This document shows, piece after piece, positions 9,584-19,300 of a DNA stretch of 19,378 bases. The position numbers and the translations under genes are program-made. Position 1 is the first letter of the stretch. Every line of letters starts with the position of its first letter. The notes beneath the pieces are model-generated. The model was not told the origin of the DNA, did no database searches, and saw only the letters and a list, made by a program, of their open reading frames with translations. The stretch is from Acanthamoeba lenticulata (Eukaryota > Discosea > Longamoebia > Acanthamoebidae): assembly GCA_002179805.1 (NCBI GenBank), contig NAVB01000267.1, positions 1 through 19,378 of the forward strand, read 5' to 3'.

Positions 9584-11046
9584 GATCGTGGACGAGGTGT
9601 CGACCAGGTGAAGCAGGTCGCAGACTTGCTTGATCTTGGCACGGCCGAGAGCCTTGGTGAAGCCGTCGGCTGGCATCTCCGTGGTGGGAAGGTGCTGGAG
9701 GACAATCTCCTTGTTGGCGATGAGGTCACGTAGAAAGGCCAGCTTGACAGTGTAGTGCTTGGAGCGAGGATGAAGCTCACCGAAGTTGGCATTGGCTAGA
9801 TGCAGGGCAGAGTTGCTGTCAGTGTGGAGTGTTGTAGGTCCAGTTGGGGGCAATCCAATGTCGGTGAGGAGAGTGTGGACATAGAGGACTTGCTTGGCAG
9901 CCTCGGTCATGGCATTGCACTCTGCCTCACAGGTCGAGAGGGCTATGCAGCGTTGAGTGCGGGAGAACCAGTAGATTGGTGTGTTGCAGAGACTGAGGAC
10001 GGTGCCAGAGGTTGAGCGACGGCTGTTGATGTCTCCTCCCCAATCGGCGTCGGCATAGCACACAGGGAGCAGTTCCTGGTGTTGAGAGGCGGCGTGTCCA
10101 TCAAGTTTGATGGCGAGGTGAGTGGTGCTGAGGAGGTACCGCAGAAGATGCTTGGCCGCGGTCCAATGGGGTCGCGAGTAGGCCGCAAGATGGCGTGCAA
10201 GAGTGTTGACAGCAAATGCGATGTCAGGCCGGCAGGCATGGGTGAGGTAGCTGAGCCGGCCAACGAGAGAACGGTAAGGAAGGTGCCTATCCTCTTCAGG
10301 CGTGCTGGTGAGCTTGGGTAAGCTCACGTCAGGGTTGAAGGGCGTGCTGACGGGGATGGTATCAGCCATGTTGAAGTCGTGGAGGAGGTCGATGATCTTG
10401 GCCAACTGGCGGATGTAGAGCGTCCTCTTGGTCCTATCTCTGATGAGCTCAAAGCCTAGGACGGATTTGGCTGGGCCAAGGTCCTTCATCTTGAAGCCTT
10501 GTCGCAGGACATCCTTCACTGGCTCGAGCAGATGGGGAGGCGCGATGATTGTGCAATCGTCAACGTAGATGGCAACCAGGACCAGGTGAGGGAGGTACTT
10601 GGGCCAGGTGTAGATGCAGGGGTCAGAGAGCGAGGGCTTGAACTTGTGCTTCTGGAGGTGGGCGTTGAGCGTGCGGTGCCACTCATGTGGCGCTTGCTTC
10701 AGCCCGTAGAGGTTGTGCTGCAGCTTGCAGACGTGGTCAGGGTGAGCAGGGCAAAGGTCTCATAAAAATTGATGCCTGGCAGCTGGGAGTAGCCCTTCAC
10801 TACCCATCTGGCCTTGAAGCAGTCAATGCTGCCGTCTGCATGCCTCTTGAGCTTGAAGATCCACCTGGTGCCGATGGTGCATGCTCCTGCCGGAAGGAGG
10901 ATGAGAATGTAGGTGCCGTTGAGCTGGTGGGCCTCGAATTCGTCAGCCATGGCACGTAGCCACTGGGGCGCCTCTGGCAAGCTCATGGCCTGGTTGTAGG
11001 TGTGGGGAGTCACCACATGTGTAAAGTCGTCCTGGGTGGCCAGCAC
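9582..11046 (-). pseudogene. Copia reverse transcriptase and RNase H, internally deleted
   Basis: RT N-part (11046 to about 10745): WLRAMADEFEAHQLNGTY, IGTRWIFKLKRHADGS, KARWVVKGYSQLPGINFYET, typical RVT_2. The frame then changes near 10744-10755 and resumes with CKLQHNLYGLKQAPHEWH and the active-site YVDD (10557-10568). The block that normally lies between, with the first catalytic Asp (DVKTAFLNG-type motif), is absent. RT thumb and RNase H follow in one open frame: MKDLGPAKSVLGFEL, CYADADWGGD, RRSTSGTVL, ALSTCEAECNAM, LHTDSNSALHLA, RSKHYTVKLAFLRDL and MPADGFTKALGRAK. Here EAEC replaces the usual EAEY. In life the product copies element RNA into DNA. Missing the first catalytic Asp block, this RT should be inactive. 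Confidence 0.93.
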
Positions 11047-11593
11047 GGTGAACTCCTTCCCATAGATGTGCTCGTTGGGCCGTCATCTCTTCTTTGGTGG
11101 CTTTTGGGGTGTAGGCCAGTTGCGCTTCCTCTTGATGGCCTTGGTCTGGATAGGCTCTAAGGCTTTGGTCAGCTTTGGTGATGGTGTGGTGGCTGGTTCT
11201 GAAGCGCCGGATGGCTAGGCATCGTGGTGCTGGCCCTGTGCTGGCATCCTCATGCTCACTATGCTCAGGTGAGCGTCCATTATCAGCAGATGAAGTGTCT
11301 GCTGTGAATGAGGGGATGAATGCTGTGAGGCATCAACCTGACTGTCAGGGGCCGGAGCTGACCTGTCAGCCATTCCCCCTTCAGCTGCGGTCCCTGATGA
11401 GTAAGGTTGCAGCCTCTGATGAGCCTTCATCAACTCAAATGAGGAAGGGGTGTCATCAGTGTCTCCAGCATCAAGATTGTCACCCTCATCATCAGGAGCA
11501 CCACAGCTGTCAGGTTGAGGTTCAACTAACAGGCTTGGAATCTCTTGAATGAGGTAGTCAACATCAACAGTTGTTTGGTGGAGAAGCAGGTCA
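11047..11593 (-). pseudogene. Linker between copia integrase and RT, with stop codons
   Basis: The upstream frame (11703-11215) starts with RIPAITGCVLESRKVVFSDD, the usual 'SRDVVFDE'-type end of copia integrase. It then runs through an acidic, Ser/Pro/Gln-rich spacer to a stop at 11215. A different frame then gives a Lys/Arg/Pro-rich stretch (KRKRNWPTPQKPPKKR) with an in-frame TGA just before the segment that enters RT. Variable hydrophilic linkers are normal here. The stops show pol is not continuous. Confidence 0.7.
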
Positions 11594-12640
11594 TCACTGA
11601 AGACAACTTTTCTGCTTTCCAGCACACAACCTGTGATGGCTGGAATTCTTTCTAGCAGGGCCAAGGTAGATTTCCTGCTGACATCTGGCGTCCAACTTGT
11701 CATGGTCCTTGCTGGGTATCACCACTGACACAGAGCAGCCATATTGGTTCATGTCAATAATGCTCCTTTGTTGAGCAGGGTCATTCCATGCCTCAATGGG
11801 TGTGGTCCCCTTGTTTGCTGCAGTAGGCAGCCTGTTGTTGATCATGACAGCTATCATCAAAGCCTCTCCCCAAAGATTCTTGGACAGGCCACTGTCTAGG
11901 AGCATGCACCTTACCATGGTGAGTGTGGTGCGGTTGAACCTCTTAGCTACACCATTGTGCTCTGGTGTGTGTGCTGCCACAGACTCATACACAATCCCCC
12001 TTTTTTTGTACAGAAAGTCCTGGAAGAGTTTACATCAAGCACCTCACTCTTCTTGTGCAGCAAATAAACTGTTGCAAAACGGCTACAATCATCAATAAAT
12101 GATACAAAGTATCTGTAGCCTCTGCATGTGGGTACAAGGAGTGGACCACACACATCAGAATGAACTCTCTCCATGGGGTATGAGGACTGGGGGGGGAGGG
12201 TGACGCCAAATAGGTTCGTGCACCTTACATGGAGGAAGAAGGGTTGTGGGGGCACTGAGGCCAAGAGATTTGAGCAGGGCACGTAGTCTTTTTTCACCTA
12301 CATACCCATAGTGACAGTGCATGGCCTCCAGGGACACTTCATCCTTGATGCTGTTGACATGGTGGTCGCTGAGGATGGGCTTCAATGGCACCACAAGCAT
12401 GTTGCCATGAGCCTTTTCAAAGGTCACATGTTGCTCATGACCACCAACTAGTGCAGTTGCATACAAGGTGCCACACCCATATACCTTGCCCCAAAATTTA
12501 TCACCAAGCAATATGCTCCTCGACTCTGACCTGAGGTAAACATAGTTGTGGAGCCAGTCCTGCTGGCAGGTGACATGGCACATGGCACCTGAGTCAAGAT
12601 ACCATGTCCATGTCTCTGAGCCATTGAGAGTGGCCTCCAT
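11594..12640 (-). pseudogene. Copia protease and integrase, missing catalytic residues
   Basis: Protease: WYLDSGAMCHVT, with the catalytic Asp near 12595. Pre-integrase zinc region: EAMHCHYGYVGEKRLRAL, where the usual HxRLGH has become HCHYGY, altering one zinc ligand. Integrase core: MERVHSDVCGP (first Asp, about 12156), then GYRYFVSFIDDCSRFATVYL up to KKSEVLD. The sequence then jumps near 12028-12045 into another frame, FQDFLYKKRGIVYESVAAHT, so the RSDNGGEY-type second Asp motif is gone. The third position reads HNGVAKRFNRT, with Lys (AAG, 11942-11944) where copia integrases have the catalytic Glu (GVAER). The C-terminal part LLDSGLSKNLWGEAL and NNRLPTAANKGTTP is well preserved. A DDE integrase with one Asp missing and Glu to Lys should be inactive. 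Confidence 0.9.
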
Positions 12641-12649
12641 AGAGGCAAG

Positions 12650-13394
12650 GACAGCTTCATCATCATTGAAGTTGGGTGGCCTTGGCCTTGTCTGTCAAGC
12701 CTCATTTCTCCATCACCCTTTCTGGCCATCTTGTAGTGCTCTTGTAGTGCTTGCCCAGTGTGCTGCACTTGCCTGGGCGTCCAACAAAGTTGACATCCTC
12801 ATCTGCTCCTCCTCATGCTTGAAAAAGCACCTCTCAGTTCCACAGGACCTTGCGTGCCTTGGCCATCATGACATGCTCTGTGCTTTTGATGACTACACGT
12901 GTAGAGTCAAACTCAGGTGGGAGGCTGTTGAGTGTGACCATCAGCAGGTATTTGTCTGGCAGTGTGAGTCTGTTGGCTGTGAGCTTGCCAGCCAGCGTGT
13001 CAATCCTTCCAAAATAGGCATCCACATCCTCGCTGGTCTCTCTCTTCAGACCACTCAAGCTTGTTCATGTTAGCCTTGGGCTTGAGCTGGGCGTCCAGTT
13101 CATCAATCATCTTCTTGGGCTCTGCTCATGCCCCTTGACAATGGTCCTGAAGGGCCTGCTGAGGCTCAGTATAATGTAGCCAGCAGCCTACATCTTCCTC
13201 TGCACATACTTGACCTTCCATAGCTAAAACTGGGCAACAGTCTCATCATTGATCTTGGCCAGTTCATCCACTCTGTCAAAAGCAAACTTCCAGAGTCCTC
13301 TGGCCTGGAGTGTGGCAGAGACGTCCTCATGCCATGCAGGGTAGTCAGTAGCGTTCTTGAGTATGTGTCTTGGTGCAGTCAGTTGAGGAAGCAT
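12650..13394 (-). pseudogene. Copia gag, frameshifted
   Basis: Gag forms the virus-like particle. The ATG at 13394-13392 opens MLPQLTAPRHILKNATDY, then PAWHEDVSATLQARGLW, the copia gag start pattern (NYxxWxxxMxxxLxxxxLW). It stops at 13224. Further gag sequence appears in other frames: DELDAQLKPKANMNKLEW, then KRETSEDVDAYFGRIDTL and NSLPPEFDSTRVVIKS (13058-12834), matching the UBN2/gag-polypeptide family. A cysteine/histidine stretch near 12800-12740 may be a ruined zinc knuckle. At least two frame changes and one stop interrupt it. Confidence 0.8.
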
Positions 13395-13406
13395 GGGCCC
13401 ATAACC
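13393..13406 (-). other. Primer-binding site for initiator tRNA-Met anticodon arm (half-tRNA)
   Basis: Minus strand GGTTATGGGCCCAT starts at the base after the 5' LTR. It is complementary to the anticodon stem-loop of eukaryotic initiator tRNA-Met (GGGCCCAUAACC), not to a tRNA 3' end. The same sequence is the primer site of Drosophila copia, which primes from a cleaved half-tRNA (known biology). The gag ATG overlaps its last bases. Confidence 0.88.
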
Positions 13407-13613
13407 TATTGAAACTGGCACGTGACTTGTGTGGAGAATAAAGAAGAGGATGAGGATTGCCCTCGTCACTCTCACCCTTTTATTGTGTGGTCACGTGCAC
13501 AATCAAGAAATTACTCGGTGTCCTGATTTTTGGACACCAAAGGGGAATTTCTGGTCGTGGCCTCGGGAATCGATCAGGAAGCTCTGGCAGGCCTGGAGGT
13601 CTGTTTCTCAACA
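13407..13613 (-). repeat. 5' LTR of the copia element
   Basis: 207 bp, identical to the 3' LTR except A at 13468 and G at 13517. As the 5' LTR it would drive transcription toward lower coordinates. The TATA-like ATAAAAGG lies at about 13483-13476 (minus), with CACGTG at 13419-13424 and 13492-13497. Confidence 0.95.
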
Positions 13614-13618
13614 GATAT
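13614..13618. repeat. Target-site duplication, right copy (GATAT)
   Basis: Exact repeat of 9364-9368, directly after the right LTR end TCTCAACA. Confidence 0.95.
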
Positions 13619-13875
13619 TCCTCGAGGCGTCGTAGAGCGTGGCCTTGGTCGGCAGAGTCTTCTTCGCGAGCTTCTCTACGGCCAACGTGTCGACACACTC
13701 GAGCTTGATGACGCGAGCGTCGGGTACGACGTCGGTCACCTGGAACCCGCTGTAGGGGTAGAATAAGACTTCCTTCTCGTGCGGGAAGACCGAGTGCGTT
13801 TGGATGTCGGCGCAATAGGTGAGTCCCGTGCGGGGCGCTGATGACGAAGAGGCAATTGCCAAAGTGGGTCGTCAC
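13619..13875 (-). pseudogene. ADP-ribosyltransferase (ART) C-terminal fragment
   Basis: Minus strand: THFGNCLFVISAP in one frame, changing near 13845 to a second frame with TYCADIQTHSVFPHEKEVLF and then YPYSGFQVTDVV. ARTs that move ADP-ribose from NAD onto proteins end with a strand, a hydrophobic turn, and an E-x-E or x-x-E loop followed by EVLxPPxxxFxV. Here EKE lies at 13770-13778. The N-terminal half of such a domain (NAD-binding Arg and the Ser-Thr-Ser strand) is absent: only 60 bp separate the first possible ATG (13875) from the FOCAD start. So the piece is 5'-truncated, frameshifted and, after TLYDASRNI, cut by the retrotransposon. The gene was probably already dead before the insertion. 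The call depends on one motif region. Confidence 0.6.
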
Positions 13876-13935
13876 CCAAGAGGCATTTTCTTTTTACTTT
13901 TCATTTGGGGACGGAACTTCAAGCACGCCAGATAG
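13876..13935 (+). promoter_or_regulatory. Short leader and presumed promoter of the FOCAD-like gene
   Basis: Only 60 bp lie between the ART relic and the FOCAD ATG, with a T-rich block (TTTTCTTTTTACTTTTC). The promoter may therefore extend into the relic. An in-frame TAG (13933-13935) directly precedes the ATG, which fixes the start. No core motif is certain. Confidence 0.4.
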
Positions 13936-16900
13936 ATGGAGGACGAGCTGAAGGACTTGGAGCAGAAGCTCGAGGTGCCGCAGGTCTCTTTTCAGCGTGA
14001 TGCTATCTCTAAAATCCTGTCGGCACTACTGGCGCAGGTGCTTCCTTTCCTCTGCGCCCACGTTTTTGCACATCAAATTGATTTACGATTTGTGGGCTGC
14101 AGCCGCTCGCATTGACGCCCGAATCTGCGTCCGACTCAGCCTACTTCCGCTTTCTAACGCGATGCATAACCCATGCGTCCCTCACTGTCAGCGAAGCCGC
14201 CATCGCCGCCGTACGTTGCCACTACCGCATTTTACTCGTACTCTACTCGAATCCAATCTCTCTCTCTCTCTATGTTCCACAGCTGCTGCGACTGGTCAAG
14301 GAGAAGAAGATGGAGCCACGGCACGCCATTACCGAGCTGCTCAACTACACGCCCTCGCTCTCGCTGGCCGCCTTTGCCGCAGCCCTGGCCGCCATCACCG
14401 AGCTCCTCTTCGCCCACTTCATCATTGCCGCCGAACACGAGTCCAACGTAGCAGCATCCTCTTCCTCTTCATCATCTCTGCAGCACTTCCCGACCCACCC
14501 CTACGTGAGCCTCCTCAACCAGCGGCCCGCCGACGCCTGGCAGTTCCTGCTCCACGCCTTTGTCGACCGCCTCGCGCGGGCGCCCCTGGTCGTCCTTTCG
14601 GCCTTTGGCCCCTGGATCGCGCACGTCCTGCTCAACCCGCACCTCGTCGTCGCCTCGAGCGCGGCGAGCGCGGCCGTGGCGGCGTCGACGGCGGCGCTGC
14701 TGCTGCGTGGGCAGCTGCACGCGCAGCTCGTGCGGGCGGGCATGACCGCGCCCGAGCCCGCCGTGGGCCGCCGCGTCCTGGCGCGCCTCGTGGGCTTCCT
14801 GCCCTTCTACCGGACCGAGAGCGACGCCGACTTGGCCTTTGTGCTCGCCGCCTACGGCGAGCTGCTCGACCTCGCCGAGGGCCTCCTTGACGACGTTGAT
14901 GTCGACGACGATGACAACGAGGAAGAGAAGGAGGAAGGTGCCAAGGAGCTCGGCGCGCACGGCCGGGCCATGCTGGCGGGCCTCGTGGAGCTCTGCCATG
15001 ACGAGCGTCGTCGGGGGCGATCGTTGGTCATCCCGCTGGCGCTGCTGCGACGTCTGGCCTTTGTCTGGCCTGGCCTCTTTGCAAGCTTTGCGCGACTGCC
15101 CGCCGTGCTGGGCTGCTTCCTTTACACATCCACCTCTGAGGTCGAGCAGCGCGACCTCCTGGGCCTCCTTTCGCTCCTCATCAACGCTCTTCCCATGGCC
15201 TCGTCGTTGTCGTCTTCTTCATCAGCGACGTCTTCTTCTTCCCAGTTGTCTGCCGAGGCCGAGGCGACGCTACACGACTTTGTGCTGCCCTTCCTGGTGT
15301 TCCCGCTGCTCCACAGCGTCTCGTCGTCTCCGCTCGACCCGCAGGTGCGGCTCCTCTCCAGCAAGCTTCTGAGCCGCGTCGAGCTCCTCCTCCACAACCG
15401 CCCCAAGCCGTCCTCTGCTTCTTCTACGTCTTCTTCTTCCGCTACGTCGCTTGAGGACGAGGATGACGTCAGCGGCGAGAATGCCAAGAATGCATATTTC
15501 GTCGACACGTCCTCCACCGGTGTAGTGGACCTCTTGGCCAAGGCCGAGCGGCTGCAGCGCTGGCTGATGGCCGCCCGAAACGAGTCCCGCGCGCGGGACT
15601 ATGCCCAGTCAATGGCCGAGCGCCTGGTGGCCCGCGAGCAGCTGTCGCCCCTCTTCCAGCTCGTCCTGGCCGCGCTCCTGGTCCATCCGCGCGGCACGCG
15701 CGACATGTCGTCCGACGTGCAGCTGGCCCTGGTCGACGTCGTGGTCCAGGCCGCCCGCGTCGACGTCCTGAGGGCGATGGTCTTCCTGCCCGCCGTGCTC
15801 TACAAGCTGGGCCGGGCCCAGGACCCGGCCGTGCAGCTCCGGCTGCTCTACGCGCTGCCGGCCTTTGGCACGCACGTCGCTTGCGTGGCGCCCGTCCTGC
15901 GCGCCATCACCTCGCTGGCCGCCGTGCGGGCGCTCCACCCGGTCTCGGTTCGGCTGCTCGGCCGCCTGTGGGACTGCCAGCCCCGCATCTTCCCGCGCCT
16001 CCAGGCCGCCCTCAACGACTACCACCCGGAGCGCCTCGACGACGAGCTCCGCATCAGCATTGCCTCTGTCATCAGGTAATTTCTAGGATTATGACCAACT
16101 TTATTTTGGATTTTCAATAATTTTTTACCAAAATTTGGTGTTGTGCAGAGACGTTTGCTTGAAGGACAGTGACGCGGGCACCGACCTGATTACGCCGCTG
16201 TCGAGCATCATCACCAAGGACGTCAACCCCGTGTGCGTGGCGCTCGGCCTCGAGGGCCTGACGGCACTCTGCGTGGACGACGCCGTCGACTTCAAGACCG
16301 CCTGGGGCGTCATCGGCCAGACCCTCGAACAGGTTTCCTCTTCTTGTAGATTTATTGTGAATTATGAAACTTTTTGATGATATTAACTCTATTTTCTTCT
16401 AAAATATTAATTATAAATTAACAGGAAAATAGGCCGCTGGTGCTGGCGCGGCTGGCCAAGTTCTTTGCGTGCGGCGCGCCGGAGGTGGCGCCCGAGGAGG
16501 ACGAGTTTGACGAGTTCACGCAGATGGTCATCGGCCGGCTGTGGCGCGGGACCAAGCACGACCACTTTGCCGTGCGCGAGGCCTCCTTCCTGGCCCTGCG
16601 TGACTACGCGCGGCACAACGCCAACGTGGTCGGGCCGCTGACCGACGCCTCGCCGGGCCGCTATGCCGCGCTCCTGCGCGACGCGCACCCGGCCAGCCGC
16701 CGCGCGGCCGAGGCCTTTGTGGGCGTCCTGGTCGGGGTCGAGACTGGCCAGCGCCGCCGAATGTCGGGGCCGTCGCAGTTCTCCAACCCGGCCCTGAAGC
16801 AGCTCGAGGCTCTTCCCGCCTTCCTGGCCTCCACCTACGAGGTAATTTTTCTTGATTTAATTATTTGGCATTTCACCAATTTATAGAAATTATTTGTGGA

Positions 16901-19300
16901 ATGTCGCAGGGGGTTACGCGACCGGCCGTACGGAGCGGGCTGGCTACGGCCGTGCTCTACTCGTTCCAGCCGCCCGCGCCGCGCTCGGCCGACAGCACGC
17001 GTGCGTCCACCGCACACACGCACCGCACACGCGCACCGCACACACGCACTCACTCTTTTTATTCCAGCGGCGGCCGTGAGGCGACACGTCATCAACAAGG
17101 GCCGCGCCTACCGCCGTGCGCTCAACGACCTCATCGCTGACATCGGCGCCTCGCCCCACCGGTTGGTCATTCCTCACATTCCTCAAGCCAGTTGTTGTCG
17201 ACTTACCCGTGCGTGTGTGTGCGGTGTGCAGGGACTGGGTGGTGCGCGCGACGGCGATCAACCCGTGGGCCACGTTCTTCCGGCAGGCCTTCCCGGTGCT
17301 CGTCGAGGCCGAGGCCGCCAAGCGCTCCACCAACTCGGACCGCGAGCACGTCGTCGACAAGCAGCTCACGCTCGAGGTAGCCGAGCAGCTGACGACCGAC
17401 CTGCGCAAGCGGTGCGACGAGGCGCCCGGCGTGGCCGAGAACGCCGTGTGCGCGCTGGCCGCGCTGGCCCTCGCCCTCCCGCCGGCGGTCCACTCCCACA
17501 TCGAAGTCATCTGCGACACCCTCCTCGGCCTCTCCCGCCAGAACGTGCGTTCCCCAACAAGCGCGCGCGTGTCATGTCGTGTCGTGTTGTTAACCGCACA
17601 CGCGCGGCGCACACACGCCTACACAGGAGGGAGACAATGAGTGGCGGCATTACGCGTGCCTGCTGGCGCTGGCGACGGTCATGCACGCGCTGCACCCGAC
17701 CGACACGCCCCGCATGACCGACATCGTCACGCTGCTCCTCCACGTGCGCTTTCCATCGAACTTTCCATCAAAGAAATTTATTTGGAAGACCGTGAATCAT
17801 TCATCTGTGGTGGATGGTCCTGCAGAATTTGGGGCAGCACGCCAACGAGTGGGTCCGATTCGCGGCGGGCCTGGGGCTGGGCATCGCCTCGTCGGCCCTC
17901 TTCGGGCAGGACGCCGGCGACGACGTCCTCTCTGACCTCGAAGACGCCACCGGTACGCCGCACACGCGCGCCGCACGACACGACACGACACGACACGACA
18001 CGACACGACACACGCGCCGTACGGCACACACTCACGCACACACAACACGGATGCACGCAGGCGGCAAGCGCACCGGGCGGGCATCGCAGCTGCAGACCGA
18101 GTCGGACGTGGCCAAGCGCGGGCTGCTCAAGTCCATCACCGACGCGCTCGCGACGACCGTCTTCGCGGCCTTCCCGGACCTCCCGCTCGCGCGCCTCCTG
18201 GCCGACCCGCGGGTCCTCGACGCCGCCTCCACGGCCACGGCCACGGCAACGGCCGCCGGCTCGGGCTTCCACTGGGGCATGTTTGGGGCCACGCTGGGCC
18301 TGGCCCACCTGGGCGATGCCTTCGAGAGCATCGGCGACGGCGCGCAGCTGCAACGCTGGCAAGGCCTCTGCGCCGCCGTCCTCCGCATGCAGGTCGACGG
18401 CCGCCTGGGCGCGGCGGCCGCGCCTGCCGCGGCACCGACGACAACGGCGGCAGAGGAGGGCGGCGAGGGCGGGGAGGCGGCCGACGCCGAGCGGCTGCTG
18501 GTGGACGGCCTCCTCGTGGGCGCCGCCACGCTCACGGCCCGCGCCTACCGGCTCGACCTGGTCTCCACCGATGACGTGACCGCCGTCCTGCGCGACCTCC
18601 ACGCCCTGGCCGAGGGCCGCGCCTCGGACACCTCCGACGCCGCCATGACCTGCAAGGGTACATTTTTAACAAATATTTGTTGATTTATTCATTTATTTAT
18701 TTCACTCATTATTTATTCATTTGTTTGATTGGACAGGGGTCGCGTACATGGCCTACGCGTCGCTGCTGCACGACGTGATCAACGAGGGCTTTGGCGGAGT
18801 GTCGAACCAGGACGTGCACCGGACGCTGAACAAGGGCGTCGCGCTCGTCACCTCCACCGCCCACCCCAACCAGCGCATCGGCGTCCTCCTCGGCCTCGCC
18901 AACTGTACGCCGTTTTCGTTCTTTGCTTTCGTTTTCCTTCTTTTGTTTATTTTATTTTTTTCTGATTTTGCTGACGTGTGCGTGACGCGACCACTGCGTG
19001 TGCAGTCCTCGGCGCGCAGTTGATGGTGCCGTCGTCGATGCCCAAGGCCTACGTGCAGGCGCTCGTCACGATGTCGCCGGCGCTCTCCAAGAAGGAGGAG
19101 GGCGTCTACGTGCCCGAGCTCGTCCAGAACGTGCTGACGGCCGTGCGCCAGGCCTTTGCGGCTGACCCCAAGCCGCGCGTGTGCAACCAGGCGGCTCGCC
19201 TCCTGGGCGCCCTCTCGCGGCCCTTCCCGGCCGAGGCCTCGGGCGATTCCACCAACATCCCCTCTAACCTCAACTACCTCCCCGACACCAGCTTCGTCCG
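13936..19300 (+). CDS. Focadhesin (FOCAD/RST1-like) helical-repeat protein, 3'-partial, 13 exons
   Basis: Exons: 13936-14037, 14103-14210, 14283-16075, 16149-16332, 16425-16841, 16910-17000, 17068-17161, 17232-17544, 17627-17743, 17826-17952, 18061-18657, 18737-18904, 19006-19300. They keep frame for 1,468 complete residues; human FOCAD has about 1,800, so the C-terminus lies beyond. The start MEDELKDLEQKLEVP resembles the FOCAD N-terminus. Leu/Ala-rich helical repeats follow. IASVIRDVCLKDS then LGLEGLTALCVDDAVDF matches the FOCAD DUF3730 region, and the later exons fit the C-terminal FOCAD domain. Poly-Ser stretches near residues 129, 377 and 447 and an acidic loop near 275 are probably disordered insertions. 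Human FOCAD stabilises the SKI complex and plant RST1 links SKI to the cytoplasmic RNA exosome (known), so mRNA surveillance is the likely role. Intron 14211-14282 is stop-free and 3n long. Confidence 0.85.
17001..17067 (+). repeat. FOCAD intron made of CACCGCACACACG-like tandem units
   Basis: The 67-nt intron has about three ~13-nt units of the form CACCGCACACACG or CACCGCACACGCG before a short T-rich tract and CAG. GC-rich and largely alternating pyrimidine-purine. Confidence 0.75.
17974..18012 (+). repeat. (CACGA)n pentanucleotide microsatellite in a FOCAD intron
   Basis: Nearly eight tandem CACGA units inside intron 17953-18060, flanked by CACACGCG-type sequence. Likely length-polymorphic. 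It is within an intron, so it does not affect the reading frame. Confidence 0.92.

Larger units (their letters stand above)
9369..13613 (-). mobile_element. Ty1/copia LTR retrotransposon, 4,245 bp, coding-defective
   Basis: The transcribed strand is minus. Order along it: 5' LTR (13613-13407), primer site, gag, protease, integrase, reverse transcriptase, RNase H, polypurine tract, 3' LTR (9575-9369). Integrase before RT defines the Ty1/copia superfamily. The 207-bp LTRs differ at two sites (9430 G versus 13468 A; 9479 A versus 13517 G), about 99% identity, and GATAT flanks both sides, so insertion was recent. The element is shorter than the usual ~5 kb because stretches of integrase and RT are missing. 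The pol and gag frames are broken several times, so it cannot encode a working set of proteins. It lies in the same orientation as the host gene it splits. Confidence 0.95.

Noticed and set aside
4800..13900. All frame changes in the minus-strand relics as sequencing errors
   Set aside because: The ABCG (3.6 kb) and FOCAD (4.4 kb) coding sequences contain no frame errors, so a high indel rate confined to the relics is unlikely. Resequencing would settle individual sites.
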